DNA from: an uncultured Caryophanales bacterium
GTDB taxonomy: Bacteria; Bacillota_I; Bacilli_A; RFN20; CAG-826
Direction: 5' to 3'
DNA: 64,000 nt
NCBI GenBank assembly: GCA_946407815.1
Contig: CAMJPB010000001.1
Location: 124,001-188,000, forward strand
Shown here: positions 16,275 to 25,683 of the stretch, piece after piece
Position numbering within the stretch: the stretch's first letter is position 1
How the letters are laid out: the number at the start of each line of letters is the position of its first letter
Position numbers and translations under genes: made by a program
Notes under the pieces: generated by a model
Told to the model about the DNA's origin: nothing
Seen by the model: only the letters and a program-made list of their open reading frames with translations
The model's database searches: none

Positions 16275-16322
16275 CTTTAGTTATTTTATCTGATATAAAA
16301 GGAAGAAAGGGAGGTAAAAGTT

Positions 16323-18155
16323 ATGGCAAAATATCAAGATAATAGAAAAACAAATATTCCTTCTGGCCAGTCTAGAAAAGACGCTACAAACAAAGTCAAT
16401 AACGGTGTTTTTGTCTTTACTAGAAATATGTCAGTCGGCGAACTTGCCAAGGAATTAAATATTCAAGTTAATGATATCATTAAATTTCTCTTCCTAGAGA
16501 AGAAAATGATGGTCACAATTAACCAAACCCTCGATGATGAAACCATTGGTCTAATTTGTTTACAATATGGCTATGATTTCAAGAAAGAAAAGATTGTTAG
16601 CGAAGAAAACTTCGAAGAAGTTGAAATCGTTGATAAACCAGAAGACTTACAACCAAGAGCTCCGATTGTCACAATCATGGGCCACGTCGACCACGGTAAA
16701 ACTACCTTAATCGACGCCATCAGGTCTTCACATTTAACTGAAGCTGAAGTTGGTGGTATTTCTCAAGCCATTGGTGCTTATCAAAAAGAAATTAATGGCC
16801 AAAAAATTACATTTTTAGACACTCCAGGTCACGAAGCATTCACCGCTATGAGACAAAGAGGTGCAGCAGTTACTGATATTGTTGTCCTTGTTGTCGCTGC
16901 AGATGATGGAGTTATGCCTCAAACAATTGAGGCTATCGACCACGCTAAAGCAGCTGGCGTCCCTATTATTGTTGCTATCAACAAAATGGATAAACCAGGT
17001 GCTGATCCAGACCGTGTTAAAACAGAATTAATGTCTTATGACATTATTGCCGAAGAATATGGTGGAAGTAACATTTGCTGCGAAATCTCTGCAAAGAAAA
17101 ATCAAGGCATTAAAGAGTTACTTGAATCCATTATTCTTGTCGCTGAAATGCAAGAACTTAAGGCTAATCCAAATAGATATGCTATCGGTACAGTTATTGA
17201 AGCAAATCTAGATAAAGGTGAAGGCCCAAAAGCAACGCTTTTAGTTGAAAATGGAACATTAACTTTCCAAGACTATGTCGTTGTCGGAACTGCCTATGGC
17301 AAAATCCGTAGAATGACAAACGAGTACAAGAAAACTGTCAAGGAAGCTAGACCTTCTACCCCAGTTTCCGTTATTGGTTTAAGTGAAGTTCCTAACGCTG
17401 GTGATAAATTCATGGCGTTTCCAACTGAAAAACAAGCTAAAGACATCGCTACAAAGCGTGCTTTAGCAAAGAAAGCAGAAGATCAAAGCGCTCAAGCAGC
17501 AGCTTCTCTTGAGAAGATTTACTCAAGAATTACCGAACACCAAGGCGAAGTTCAAGAAGTTAACATCGTCTTAAAAGCTGATACAACTGGTTCAGCAGAA
17601 GCTGTTAAAGCGTCTCTTGCTAAGCTCTCAAATGAGCAAGTTCATATCAACGTTATTCACTCCTCAGCGGGTGCAATTACAAATAATGACGTCATGTTAG
17701 CAAGTGCTTCAAATGCTATTATTTATGGCTTTAATGTTAGACCTACAGCAATGGTTTCAGCTAAAGCTGAAGAAGCTGGTGTTGAAATTAGATTACATCG
17801 TATCATCTACGCTCTTATTGAAGAAATGGAAGCCGCGATGAAAGGTATGTATAAGAAAGAAAAAGTTGAGTCTATCTTAGGTCAAGCTGAAGTTAGAACG
17901 CTCATTAAGATTTCTAAAGTTGGTACAGTCGCTGGTTCTTACGTCACTAGTGGTGTAATTAAGGCAAACTGCTTAGTTAGAGTCTTAAGAAATGGTGTCA
18001 TTGTCTACGAAGGCAAACTTGGATCTCTTAAAAGATTTAAAGATGACGCTAAAGAAGTTAAAGAAGGATTCGAATGCGGTATTACAATTGAAAACTTCAA
18101 CGATTTGAAGGAACAAGATGTAGTCGAAGCATACGAAATGGTTGAAAAAGAGTAA
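16323..18155 (+). CDS. infB: Translation initiation factor IF-2
   Basis: A 610-residue short-form IF2. A brief N-terminal domain ([20 protein letters not shown]) is followed by the GTPase domain with [17 protein letters not shown] and [10 protein letters not shown], then domains II, III and IV ([20 protein letters not shown] onward). GGGAGG lies 8 nt before the ATG. The stop overlaps the rbfA start as TAATG. Confidence 0.97.
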   Translation: MAKYQDNRKTNIPSGQSRKDATNKVNNGVFVFTRNMSVGELAKELNIQVNDIIKFLFLEKKMMVTINQTLDDETIGLICLQYGYDFKKEKIVSEENFEEVEIVDKPEDLQPRAPIVTIMGHVDHGKTTLIDAIRSSHLTEAEVGGISQAIGAYQKEINGQKITFLDTPGHEAFTAMRQRGAAVTDIVVLVVAADDGVMPQTIEAIDHAKAAGVPIIVAINKMDKPGADPDRVKTELMSYDIIAEEYGGSNICCEISAKKNQGIKELLESIILVAEMQELKANPNRYAIGTVIEANLDKGEGPKATLLVENGTLTFQDYVVVGTAYGKIRRMTNEYKKTVKEARPSTPVSVIGLSEVPNAGDKFMAFPTEKQAKDIATKRALAKKAEDQSAQAAASLEKIYSRITEHQGEVQEVNIVLKADTTGSAEAVKASLAKLSNEQVHINVIHSSAGAITNNDVMLASASNAIIYGFNVRPTAMVSAKAEEAGVEIRLHRIIYALIEEMEAAMKGMYKKEKVESILGQAEVRTLIKISKVGTVAGSYVTSGVIKANCLVRVLRNGVIVYEGKLGSLKRFKDDAKEVKEGFECGITIENFNDLKEQDVVEAYEMVEKE

Positions 18156-18511
18156 TGGCAGACCGTACTCAAAGAATTCAATCAATCATTGGTAAAAATA
18201 TTTCTGAAATCATTCAATTTGAGTTAAGAAATCCAAAAATAGGATTTTGCACTGTTAGTGAAGTTTGGGTAAGCGCTGACTTTAGCTACGCTAAAGTTTA
18301 TGTTACCTTCCTTGGAGCGAAGTACCCAAAACAAAATCTTGAAGAGCTTAATAAGTGTAAAGGCTATGTCAGAAGCTCACTTGCAAAGAAGATTGATATT
18401 AGAAAAACACCAGAGATTACTTTTTATCTTGATGAGACTTATGAAAAGGTAAATCGTTTAGACGAATTACTTAAAAAAGAGTCTGAACAAATTGATAAAA
18501 TGAAAAAGTAA
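18155..18511 (+). CDS. rbfA: Ribosome-binding factor A
   Basis: A 118-residue protein of normal length with the KH-type fold (RIQSIIGKNISEIIQFEL, then YAKVYVTFLG, and PEITFYLDETYEKVNRLDELL). It acts in 16S rRNA 5' end maturation. It is coupled to infB by a 1-nt overlap. Its last ~85 bp recur in diverged form at 57880-57966, on the far side of the island. In most Firmicutes truB follows; here truB is 41.5 kb downstream. Confidence 0.96.
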   Translation: MADRTQRIQSIIGKNISEIIQFELRNPKIGFCTVSEVWVSADFSYAKVYVTFLGAKYPKQNLEELNKCKGYVRSSLAKKIDIRKTPEITFYLDETYEKVNRLDELLKKESEQIDKMKK

Positions 18512-18532
18512 GGATGCTATGCATCCTTTTCT
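18425..18532 (+). repeat. Left copy of the island-flanking direct repeat (rbfA 3' end plus terminator)
   Basis: From TATCTT through the rbfA stop and the following hairpin, this matches 57880-57989. Within the coding part most differences are synonymous. The repeat brackets the 39-kb catabolic island. Confidence 0.85.
18512..18532 (+). terminator. Terminator after rbfA
   Basis: GGATGC, loop TAT, GCATCC and a T-run, directly after the stop codon. Confidence 0.8.
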
Positions 18533-18544
18533 TTAAATTTATAG

Positions 18545-18598
18545 TTGTACGTTTTATTGTACAATTGTACTTGATATTGTACATGTTTATGATATAAT
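18545..18598 (+). promoter_or_regulatory. yefM-yoeB promoter and TGTACA operators
   Basis: Four TTGTAC hexamers start at 18545, 18557, 18565 and 18577; two of them extend to TGTACA. They overlap a promoter with TTGATA (18571-18576) and TATAAT (18593-18598), spaced 16 bp. TGTACA is the core known to be bound by E. coli YefM, so autoregulation is expected. Confidence 0.75.
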
Positions 18599-18618
18599 AA
18601 TTATGGGAGGAGTGACAT

Positions 18619-18870
18619 ATGTCAGTAACAAGTATCTCATCATTAAGAAAGAATTTATTTACCTCAATTGAAAATGTCGTTGAATATAATGATGCAATTA
18701 CGGTAAGTACGAAAAAAGGCAACGCAGTTATTGTTTCTGAAGAAGATTATAACGCAATGATGGAAACAATCTTTTTAGTGTCACAAAAAGGACTTTTAAA
18801 TAAGATTAAAGAAGGAGAAAAAGAAGATATTTCCAAAATGTCTACTTTTAACCCTAACGAAGAATGGTAA
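18619..18870 (+). CDS. yefM: Antitoxin, Phd/YefM family
   Basis: An 83-residue protein with the N-terminal DNA-binding Phd/YefM fold (SVTSISSLRKNLFTSIENVV, then STKKGNAVIVSEEDYNAMMET) and a C-terminal acidic, probably disordered segment that would wrap the toxin. A GGGAGG ribosome site precedes the ATG. It is the first gene inside the left border of the island and overlaps the toxin gene by 7 nt. Confidence 0.93.
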   Translation: MSVTSISSLRKNLFTSIENVVEYNDAITVSTKKGNAVIVSEEDYNAMMETIFLVSQKGLLNKIKEGEKEDISKMSTFNPNEEW

Positions 18871-19139
18871 ATATGTGGGTTGTTAAGTTTACTAAAAATG
18901 CTGAAAAAGATAAGGAATTATTGAAAAGAGCAGGACTAGAAAGTAAAGTCAAAAAGTTGCTCTCTCTTTTAGTAAACAACCCATTTCAAAATCCTCCTCC
19001 ATATGAAAAATTAGTAGGTGAACTAGCAGGATATTATTCTCGAAGAATCAATATTCAACACAGGTTAGTTTATAAAGTCTATAAAGAATTAAATACCGTT
19101 GTCGTCCATTCGATGTGGTCACATTATGAAGATAATTAA
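18864..19139 (+). CDS. yoeB: Toxin, YoeB/Txe family mRNA interferase
   Basis: A RelE-fold ribosome-dependent endoribonuclease. It has the family pattern MWVVKFTKNAEKD, NPFQNPPPYEKLVGELAGYYSRRINIQHRLVY and a C-terminal HSMWSHY. The catalytic-type Glu, Arg and His residues of YoeB are present. The start may be the ATG at 18864 (overlapping the antitoxin stop) or, more like family members, the ATG at 18873. It forms a type II module with the gene before it. Confidence 0.92.
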   Translation: MVNMWVVKFTKNAEKDKELLKRAGLESKVKKLLSLLVNNPFQNPPPYEKLVGELAGYYSRRINIQHRLVYKVYKELNTVVVHSMWSHYEDN

Positions 19140-19159
19140 AGGCAGTTAATGCCTTTTTT
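19138..19159 (+). terminator. Terminator after yoeB
   Basis: AAAGGCA, loop GTTAA, TGCC and six T residues, starting at the yoeB stop. Confidence 0.75.
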
Positions 19160-19332
19160 CTTACATTGGATAGAACCTTCTTTTTAATACTGTACGTGAC
19201 TGGCTAAGAATGGAACCATCGTCCAGCTGCCTGGTTGAAGTGTTGTGAAAATCGAGAAAATGGAAAAATAGTGAAGAGGATGCTTAGCAACATTTTTAAG
19301 TCTTATAAAAGTATTAAATTAAAAAGATCTAT

Positions 19333-20130
19333 TTATTGCAATTTATGATTTTGCTTTTTCAGTAACTTATAAAAATATGATTCATTTGGAATGTTCACTA
19401 TTTCACGTATATCATTGTTGCTATAGAAACCAGTTTGTTTAAGAGTGATAGCGTATTCAATTTTATTTGTATTAAAAAATGTGGTCATGGTCGTGCCTGT
19501 AATCTTCTTAAATAATCTACAAATATATTCACGACAATAACCAACATTTTCCATTTGGAGTATATCATTAATATCGTATTTAAAAAAATCGGGTGATGAT
19601 AAAACCTTTACTAAACGAGCTACTTTTTCATTGTTTTGATCAATATTATTTGTCCCAGAAAAAATAATTGTACCAATTATTTCGTAACAGATTTGTTTCT
19701 CTAATAATTTATTTGACTTAGTAAGAGCCATTTCGAGATTCTCAGAAAGCTTTTCTAAACTAATTAAATTTGAGTTGTTCGGAATGAAACTTAAAGAATA
19801 TTTTCTATTTATTATTTCATTAAATAAAGTAGGCGAGTATTGTTCACAAATCGATTTAAATAAATTCTTTTTTATTAATAAATCTCTATGCAAAAATTCC
19901 TTATTACCATATTCGAACGAATGATGATCTTCAGGTAATAATAGAAAAGCCTGTCCTTTTTTAATTTTAAATCTTTTTCCATTTAAATTGTGAATGGCTT
20001 CTCCACTAATGACATAAAAAAATTCAAAAAAATCGTGGCAATGATACTTGGTATCCATATATTTAATTAGTTGTGTGCTAATTGATTTTGAATTAAAAAA
20101 TATGTCTTTTTCAGAAAGTTTGATTTCCAT
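19333..20130 (-). CDS. AraC-family transcriptional regulator, cupin plus HTH
   Basis: A 265-residue protein. The N-terminal sugar-sensing cupin has KYHCHDFFEFFYVISGEAIH and FLLLPEDHHSFEYG. The C-terminal region from about residue 170 is an AraC-type double helix-turn-helix (DINDILQMENVGYCREYICRLFKKITGTT onward). It reads away from the GH78 gene across a 107-bp control region that contains two direct repeats, so it most likely activates the island operon in response to rhamnose or a rhamnoside. This role resembles RhaS/RhaR but cannot be called orthology. Its own -10 is 6 nt from the ATG. Confidence 0.88.
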   Translation of the reverse strand: MEIKLSEKDIFFNSKSISTQLIKYMDTKYHCHDFFEFFYVISGEAIHNLNGKRFKIKKGQAFLLLPEDHHSFEYGNKEFLHRDLLIKKNLFKSICEQYSPTLFNEIINRKYSLSFIPNNSNLISLEKLSENLEMALTKSNKLLEKQICYEIIGTIIFSGTNNIDQNNEKVARLVKVLSSPDFFKYDINDILQMENVGYCREYICRLFKKITGTTMTTFFNTNKIEYAITLKQTGFYSNNDIREIVNIPNESYFYKLLKKQNHKLQ

Positions 20131-20136
20131 AGTTTG

Positions 20137-20142
20137 ATATTA
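20137..20142 (-). promoter_or_regulatory. -10 box of the araC-type gene, leaderless arrangement
   Basis: TAATAT on the minus strand ends 6 nt before the ATG at 20130. Confidence 0.45.
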
Positions 20143-20159
20143 GTATTTTAAATAGAAAA

Positions 20160-20206
20160 AGTCAATATAGGACAGTATTTAGTCAATCAGGAAAATTGTA
20201 TATAAT
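20160..20206 (+). promoter_or_regulatory. Probable AraC-type operator and promoter of the catabolic operon
   Basis: AGTCAATATAGGA at 20160 and AGTCAATCAGGA at 20181 are direct repeats 21 bp (two helical turns) apart. The downstream copy covers the -35 position of a TATAAT box at 20201-20206 whose -35 is poor. This is the classic layout for an AraC-type activator. The message would start near 20213, about 25 nt before the GH78 ATG. Confidence 0.65.
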
Positions 20207-20237
20207 CGCCAATTATCCTAAAATATTTTTGAATATT

Positions 20238-21839
20238 ATGGATGAGCTTACATTTTTAAAGCCAATTTCTATAATTCATTCATCTCCAAACGTTTCTAAT
20301 TTGGAATATTTGTTTTCTAACTCTTTTTTTAGCAATTTAATTGCCCCCAATAAGTATTGCTTGGTAAAAGGGAAAGGTTTCCTAGTAATGGACTTTGGAG
20401 CTGAATATTTTGGTGGCATCAGAATTAGTTTCGGAAACAATTCTTATGATGGTATTAATCCTTTTTTAAGGATTCGTTTTGGTGAATCACTTATGGAAGC
20501 TAATAGTGAATTAGGCTACAAAGGCTCTTCAAATGATCATTCAACAAGAGACATGGTTGTTTACATGTCTTCCCATTCGGATATGGTATGGGGTTCGACG
20601 GGTTTCCGTTTTGTAAGATTAGATTTCTTAGAAGACGCCGAATTCCAAATTGAGAATATATTTTTAGCTTTTAAACACGAAGAAGCTCCAGTATTTAAAT
20701 TTAAATCAAACAATGAAAGATTAAATAGAATTATGGATGCTGCAAGCCGAACATTATGGCTAAATCGCCAAAATGGTGTTTTCTTTGAAGGTGCAAAAAG
20801 AGATCAACATATTTGGGCTGGAGATTTATATCCTGAATTATCTGCAGCAATTTATTCATTTAATTCATTAGAAAACGTTAAAAATAGTTTAAATTTTGTA
20901 ATTGAAAATTATCCCTCTCCAACATGGTATAACGGTATTCCATCTTATAATGCGTGGTTTGTTTTAACTTTGTTAAAATATTTTGATTTAACAGGCGATA
21001 TAGATGAAAAATATTTAAGTTGTATAAGTAATAATCTTTTAATGTTTAAAGAATTGATTTCTAAAAACTTTGTTCTTGTTGATCATCAATATTGGGGTTT
21101 GACATTCTTTGATTGGTCTACTTGGAATCAAAATTGCAGTTTAGTTGGTATTAAATGTTTATTTATATTTACTTTAGATAAATTAATTAATTGCCCATTT
21201 ATATCAACTACTGATAAGAGTCTTGGTAAAGAGCTTTTTGATTTATTAAATAAATCATCATTTAAAGTAACTAATTCAAAACCAGTTAATTCTTTAGGTT
21301 TATTAACTGGAAAAATGGATAAAAAACAATGTATTGAGCAAATAAAGAACAATGGATGTGAAGGATATTCTGCATTCCTTTCTTATTTTATTCTTGAATC
21401 CCTTGCTCAAAATGACAATTTACAGACCGCCTTTAATTCCATGCTCGATTATTTTGGCGGTATGTTAGATGTCGGAGGAACTACTTTATTCGAAGAATTT
21501 GATATATCATGGACAAAAAATTCTTGTAAATTGAATGAGATTCCTAAAGAAAATCAATTAGATTTTCATGGGGATTTTGGTTCTGACTGTTTTACAGGTT
21601 ATAGAAAATCACTTTGTCACGGATGGTCATGTGGTGTAATTCCATTTGTCCTTGAGAATATTGTTGGTCTTCATATTGAATATGGAAAAGTTATTTCCGT
21701 ACGTCCTAATTTATTAAATTTAGATTATATTGAATGTTCAATTCCTTCAGTCAATGGAACAATTGAAATTTCCATTAATCATAAAAATGTAAAAGTTAGA
21801 GTTGACGATTCTTTCATCAGGAAAGGAAAAAAACTATGA
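20238..21839 (+). CDS. Alpha-L-rhamnosidase, GH78
   Basis: Cleaves terminal alpha-L-rhamnose. Family motifs are visible: EGAKRDQHIWAGDLYPE, DVGGTTLFEEFDISW and KSLCHGWSCG. A short beta-sandwich precedes the (alpha/alpha)6 catalytic domain. At 533 residues it is shorter than many GH78 enzymes and has no signal peptide, so it should act in the cytoplasm on imported oligosaccharides. The start is ATG 20238; an upstream TTG at 20196 lies before the predicted transcription start. It overlaps the next gene by 4 nt (ATGA). Confidence 0.92.
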   Translation: MDELTFLKPISIIHSSPNVSNLEYLFSNSFFSNLIAPNKYCLVKGKGFLVMDFGAEYFGGIRISFGNNSYDGINPFLRIRFGESLMEANSELGYKGSSNDHSTRDMVVYMSSHSDMVWGSTGFRFVRLDFLEDAEFQIENIFLAFKHEEAPVFKFKSNNERLNRIMDAASRTLWLNRQNGVFFEGAKRDQHIWAGDLYPELSAAIYSFNSLENVKNSLNFVIENYPSPTWYNGIPSYNAWFVLTLLKYFDLTGDIDEKYLSCISNNLLMFKELISKNFVLVDHQYWGLTFFDWSTWNQNCSLVGIKCLFIFTLDKLINCPFISTTDKSLGKELFDLLNKSSFKVTNSKPVNSLGLLTGKMDKKQCIEQIKNNGCEGYSAFLSYFILESLAQNDNLQTAFNSMLDYFGGMLDVGGTTLFEEFDISWTKNSCKLNEIPKENQLDFHGDFGSDCFTGYRKSLCHGWSCGVIPFVLENIVGLHIEYGKVISVRPNLLNLDYIECSIPSVNGTIEISINHKNVKVRVDDSFIRKGKKL

Positions 21840-23791
21840 AAAAACGGTTTTTAATGTTGCCTTTATTATTTGGCTTAGTTTTATCCGGCTGTAAATTTTT
21901 TGATATTTTTAATGGTGGCGGTGAAACTCATGAAGACGACACTCATGAAGATGATACGCAGGATGAAGAAGATATTCTTCCAAATGAAGCCGTTCCTAAA
22001 ACATACACTTCAAATGGTGTTGATATAAGAGAATACAAGATTGTTATCTCTAACAACATAAATTCTGTTACAAATTACGCATCTAGCGAATTACAAACTT
22101 ATTTTAAGAAATCTCTTGGATATGATTTGGAAATCATCACTGATTCAACTTCTGAACAAGAACATGAAATTATACTTGGAGAGTGTAATAGAACAAAAGT
22201 CTCTAATATAGATTTTGCTTCTTTAGGTGAAGAATCATTCATCATCAAAAATATTGATGATGATTTAATTATCGCCGCTAATAAAAAGAGAGGACTTCTT
22301 TATGGAGTTTATTCTTTCCTTGAAGCTTTAGGGTATAGATTTTTCACACCAACCTGCGAAAGAATCCCTGAATCAAAAGATGTTTTTGTGCCAAATTCAA
22401 TAGATTTATCTTGGACTCCAAAAATGGATATGAGAGAAACAATGTTTAAGTGCGCTTGGGATCCTGCTTTTGCAGTAAAACAAAAGATTAACCATGATTT
22501 CCAACGTAGTGATCTTAAAAACACTTTAAAGTATGGTGGTTATACAGGTTATATTGGTGGAGGCAAATATTTAGTTCACACATTTAAACATTTGCTTCCA
22601 TACAATACATACTATAGCGCACATCCTGATTGGTATTCCTCAAATGTTGGTTCTGCTTATTCAGGTGCAGAAAATCGCCAGCCATGTTTTTCAAATTATG
22701 ATTCAATAGAAACACTTTTAGCCAATATTGATTCTTTAATTGCAACAGACCCTAATTCAAAAATTTTGTCTTTAAGTCAAAATGATGGTGGCGCTTTCTG
22801 TCAATGTAGCAAATGCATTGAAGCAGAAAAAATATACGGGAAAAGTGGCGTTATGCTTTTGTATATCAATAAAGTTGCTAAAGCTATTAAAGAAAAATAC
22901 CCTGATATTAAAGTTGATACTTTGGCCTATAATTGGTCAATCGAAGCTCCAAAAGGAGGAGTTAAGGCTGAAGATAATGTCATTATTAGATTTTGTAGTG
23001 AGATGTGTCCTTTCCATGACGATGATCATAAATGTGAAAAATTGATACAAAGAGAACAATATTTCCTTGATTGGCAAGACTGCGCTAATGAATTTTCTGT
23101 TTGGACTTATCCTATTACATGGGGAAATTTATATAATTCTTGGCCAAATTATTATCAGTTAAAAGATAATATTGAATTTTATTATAAACACGGAGTTAAA
23201 GCTATTTACCAAGAAGGTTTTGCTGAAGATTCATGTGAATTTGCCGAACTCAAGGCTTACGTTTTAGCAAAATTAGCGGCTAAACCAACTATGTCTGATG
23301 AAGAATACGAATATCATATTTGTGATTTTTTAAGAGGATATTATGGAGCTGGCTGGAAGCATGTTAGAGATTATATTAAGTATGCAAATAGATCCATTTT
23401 GAACAAGATTAAAGAAAAAGGATGCCTTGATACACATGCTGGACAAGAAGACTTATTCGATTTTAAATGGGATAAGAAAACGCAAAAGTACGATATGGAG
23501 TTTATAAATAAAATGAATAGTTGCTGGAACAATGCTATGGATGCTGTTTCAAAAGATTCTGATGAATTTGCTCATGTCGAAAAATCATCCCTTCACTGGG
23601 TCTTTATCGAATTATTTTGCACTTTCGAGAAACGCTACTTAGCAGCAGATGAATTTGAAGCTGCTGAATTAGTAGAAAGAAACAAGAACTTATATCAAAA
23701 CTTAAAAAAATATAATGCCATTTATAAATATGATAATTGCACGATAAATCTATATATTACTGATTTCACATCATCACCTCAATATTGGTAA
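21836..23791 (+). CDS. DUF4838 lipoprotein, putative glycoside hydrolase
   Basis: A lipoprotein: signal peptide MKKRFLMLPLLFGLVLSGC with lipobox LSGC, then an acidic Asp/Glu/His linker. Residues 60-160 resemble the GH20/GH67-type N-terminal zincin-like domain (ELQTYFKKSLGYDLEIITD, KKRGLLYGVYSFLEALGYRFF). The DUF4838 domain follows with SLSQNDGGAFCQCSKC, a Cys-x-Cys-x2-Cys motif, and ETMFKCAWDPAFAVKQKIN. The domain is linked to carbohydrate loci and predicted to be a TIM-barrel glycosidase; activity is not established. It is the first of three paralogues in this island, anchored outside the membrane. Confidence 0.85.
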   Translation: MKKRFLMLPLLFGLVLSGCKFFDIFNGGGETHEDDTHEDDTQDEEDILPNEAVPKTYTSNGVDIREYKIVISNNINSVTNYASSELQTYFKKSLGYDLEIITDSTSEQEHEIILGECNRTKVSNIDFASLGEESFIIKNIDDDLIIAANKKRGLLYGVYSFLEALGYRFFTPTCERIPESKDVFVPNSIDLSWTPKMDMRETMFKCAWDPAFAVKQKINHDFQRSDLKNTLKYGGYTGYIGGGKYLVHTFKHLLPYNTYYSAHPDWYSSNVGSAYSGAENRQPCFSNYDSIETLLANIDSLIATDPNSKILSLSQNDGGAFCQCSKCIEAEKIYGKSGVMLLYINKVAKAIKEKYPDIKVDTLAYNWSIEAPKGGVKAEDNVIIRFCSEMCPFHDDDHKCEKLIQREQYFLDWQDCANEFSVWTYPITWGNLYNSWPNYYQLKDNIEFYYKHGVKAIYQEGFAEDSCEFAELKAYVLAKLAAKPTMSDEEYEYHICDFLRGYYGAGWKHVRDYIKYANRSILNKIKEKGCLDTHAGQEDLFDFKWDKKTQKYDMEFINKMNSCWNNAMDAVSKDSDEFAHVEKSSLHWVFIELFCTFEKRYLAADEFEAAELVERNKNLYQNLKKYNAIYKYDNCTINLYITDFTSSPQYW

Positions 23792-23796
23792 AAATT

Positions 23797-24786
23797 ATGA
23801 TCGCCAAAAGCAAAGTTACTTTCAACGGAAATATCGTAAATTATTACAGCAAAATTGATGCTGATATAGTTTTTGATGCGGCTAAACAAAAGAAAAGAAA
23901 TCGCACCAAAGAGTTACTTTGCATTTGGTCAGTTTTAATTCTTCCGATTATAGACTTAATTATTTTCTGGGTTTATGGAACAATTCAGTCCGTTCCGATT
24001 GCTTTTGAAGTTTATGATACATATGGCAATGTTATTAGATATGGGTTTGATAATTTTAAATACGTTTTCCAACAAATGCGAACACCAGGAAACTTATTTG
24101 TAGAGGCACTTGTAAATAATTTGAAGTATTGGACTCTTAATATAGTTGTATTAACCCCTATTAGTTTTATTATGGGATTTTTCTTATATAAGAAAATATG
24201 GGGATATAAGATTTTTAGATACGTGTTTTTCTTCCCGTCTTTACTTTCTAGTGTCATTATTTCTATTTTCTTTAAAAATATGGTTGGACCTAATGGACAA
24301 GTTCAGTTCTTCATCCAACAATTATTTGGCCAAGAAGGTATTTTGCTTCTTCGTGACTCTCGTTTCGCAATGAAAACAATGCTCTTTTATTTCTTCTATG
24401 CTCACTTGACAGGAAACCTAATTTATTGGTTGAGTGCTTTTTCTCGTATACCTGATGAAATAATTGAAGCGGCACATTTAGATGGTTTAAATGTCATTCA
24501 AGAATTTATTTATATTGTTTTCCCGATTACTTGGCCATTCCTTGCAACAATGTTGATGCTTATGTTTACAGGTATTTTAACTACTAATGGTGCAACACTT
24601 TTGTTAACGCAGGGTGCATATGGTACATATGATCTAGGCTATTTCGAATATGTTTTAACTGTTTCTGGAACAAAATCAGATCAGGCGTTATCAGGCGTTA
24701 TTGGTTTATTAAAAGGAGTTATAGTCTTGCCATTTACGCTTCTAATTAATCACTTTGTAAGCAAGATAGAACCAGTAAGGTATTAG
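23797..24786 (+). CDS. Carbohydrate ABC transporter permease (MalF/UgpA type)
   Basis: Six-helix inner-membrane permease with the EAA-loop region DEIIEAAHLDGLNVIQEFIYIVFPI that contacts the ATPase. It pairs with the permease encoded 4 bp downstream and the binding lipoprotein after that. The start is set at ATG 23797; an upstream TTG at 23785 overlaps the previous stop. The N-terminal 40 residues are cytoplasmic and basic. Confidence 0.93.
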   Translation: MIAKSKVTFNGNIVNYYSKIDADIVFDAAKQKKRNRTKELLCIWSVLILPIIDLIIFWVYGTIQSVPIAFEVYDTYGNVIRYGFDNFKYVFQQMRTPGNLFVEALVNNLKYWTLNIVVLTPISFIMGFFLYKKIWGYKIFRYVFFFPSLLSSVIISIFFKNMVGPNGQVQFFIQQLFGQEGILLLRDSRFAMKTMLFYFFYAHLTGNLIYWLSAFSRIPDEIIEAAHLDGLNVIQEFIYIVFPITWPFLATMLMLMFTGILTTNGATLLLTQGAYGTYDLGYFEYVLTVSGTKSDQALSGVIGLLKGVIVLPFTLLINHFVSKIEPVRY

Positions 24787-24790
24787 AGTT

Positions 24791-25672
24791 ATGAAAACAA
24801 AAATAAAAAGATCTCCTAATTCTAGAATTAGAAAAAGTCCATTTGAACTTGTTATTTTTGGTTTTGTTTTCCTATTATTCTTCATTTATGCTGCAATGCT
24901 TTTTTACCCACTTATTTGGGGCTTAATTTCCTCGCTTAAATCATTTAAAGACTACTCAGATTCTCCGTTTACATTCCCAAGCGTTCTTAGAATCGATAAT
25001 TATATTAAGGCTGTTAAAACCATTTCCTCCGAAGGAATGACATTTACTCAAATGTTATGGAATTCTATTTGGTTTGCGGTTGGAAGCGCCGTAATTCATA
25101 TGGAATTTACATCCGCATATGCGTACGTACTTAATAAATATAATTTTAGAGGGAAGAAATTCCTTTATGGATTGTGTTTATTTATGATGTCTGTCCCAAT
25201 TGGTGCAACGTTTATTTCAACATATAGACTTATGTACGGACTCCATCTTACAAATTCATATTTAATTCTTTTAACTGCAATTAATGTTTATGGAATGAAG
25301 TTAATTATGTGTTATTCATTTTATAACAATATATCTAATGCTTATGTTGAGGCTGCTCAAATTGACGGAGCAGGATTTTATACAATTTATTTTAAGGCCA
25401 TGAGACCACAAGCAACTCCGATTCTTGTAACTCTTATTATTCTTGAATTCATTGCTAAGTGGAACGATTACATGGGTCCTTTACTTTACTTAAGTAAAAT
25501 GCCGACTCTTGCTACTGGTTTATATAAATACCAATCAATTGTTGAATGGTCGGGAAATTATCCAGTTTTATTTGCTGGAATATTTATTTGTACATTCCCG
25601 TTATTCATAATATTTATTTTCTTTTCAAACAAACTTATGGAAAACATCTCTATTGGTGGCTTAAAAGGATAG
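24791..25672 (+). CDS. Carbohydrate ABC transporter permease (MalG/UgpE type)
   Basis: A 293-residue six-helix permease with an EAA loop (AYVEAAQIDGAGFYTIYFKAMRPQATPI) and the typical C-terminal ISIGGLKG end of MalG-like proteins. It is the second half of the importer with the gene at 23797 and is followed within 12 bp by the binding protein. The sugar is not determined by sequence; gene context suggests rhamnose-containing oligosaccharides. Confidence 0.94.
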   Translation: MKTKIKRSPNSRIRKSPFELVIFGFVFLLFFIYAAMLFYPLIWGLISSLKSFKDYSDSPFTFPSVLRIDNYIKAVKTISSEGMTFTQMLWNSIWFAVGSAVIHMEFTSAYAYVLNKYNFRGKKFLYGLCLFMMSVPIGATFISTYRLMYGLHLTNSYLILLTAINVYGMKLIMCYSFYNNISNAYVEAAQIDGAGFYTIYFKAMRPQATPILVTLIILEFIAKWNDYMGPLLYLSKMPTLATGLYKYQSIVEWSGNYPVLFAGIFICTFPLFIIFIFFSNKLMENISIGGLKG

Positions 25673-25683
25673 GAGGAAAAACT

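Noticed and set aside
15792-16293. Long ORFs on both strands in other frames across the nusA 3' end
   Set aside because: They shadow the biased Glu/Val/Asp-rich nusA tail and have Ser/Phe or Lys/Leu-rich composition without ribosome sites.
19160-19332. tRNA gene in the gap after yoeB
   Set aside because: No cloverleaf with a T-loop GTTCRA and matching acceptor arms could be drawn.
25546-25683. N-terminal extension of the sugar-binding protein
   Set aside because: It overlaps the permease gene out of frame; AGGAGG plus a lipoprotein signal begin at 25684.
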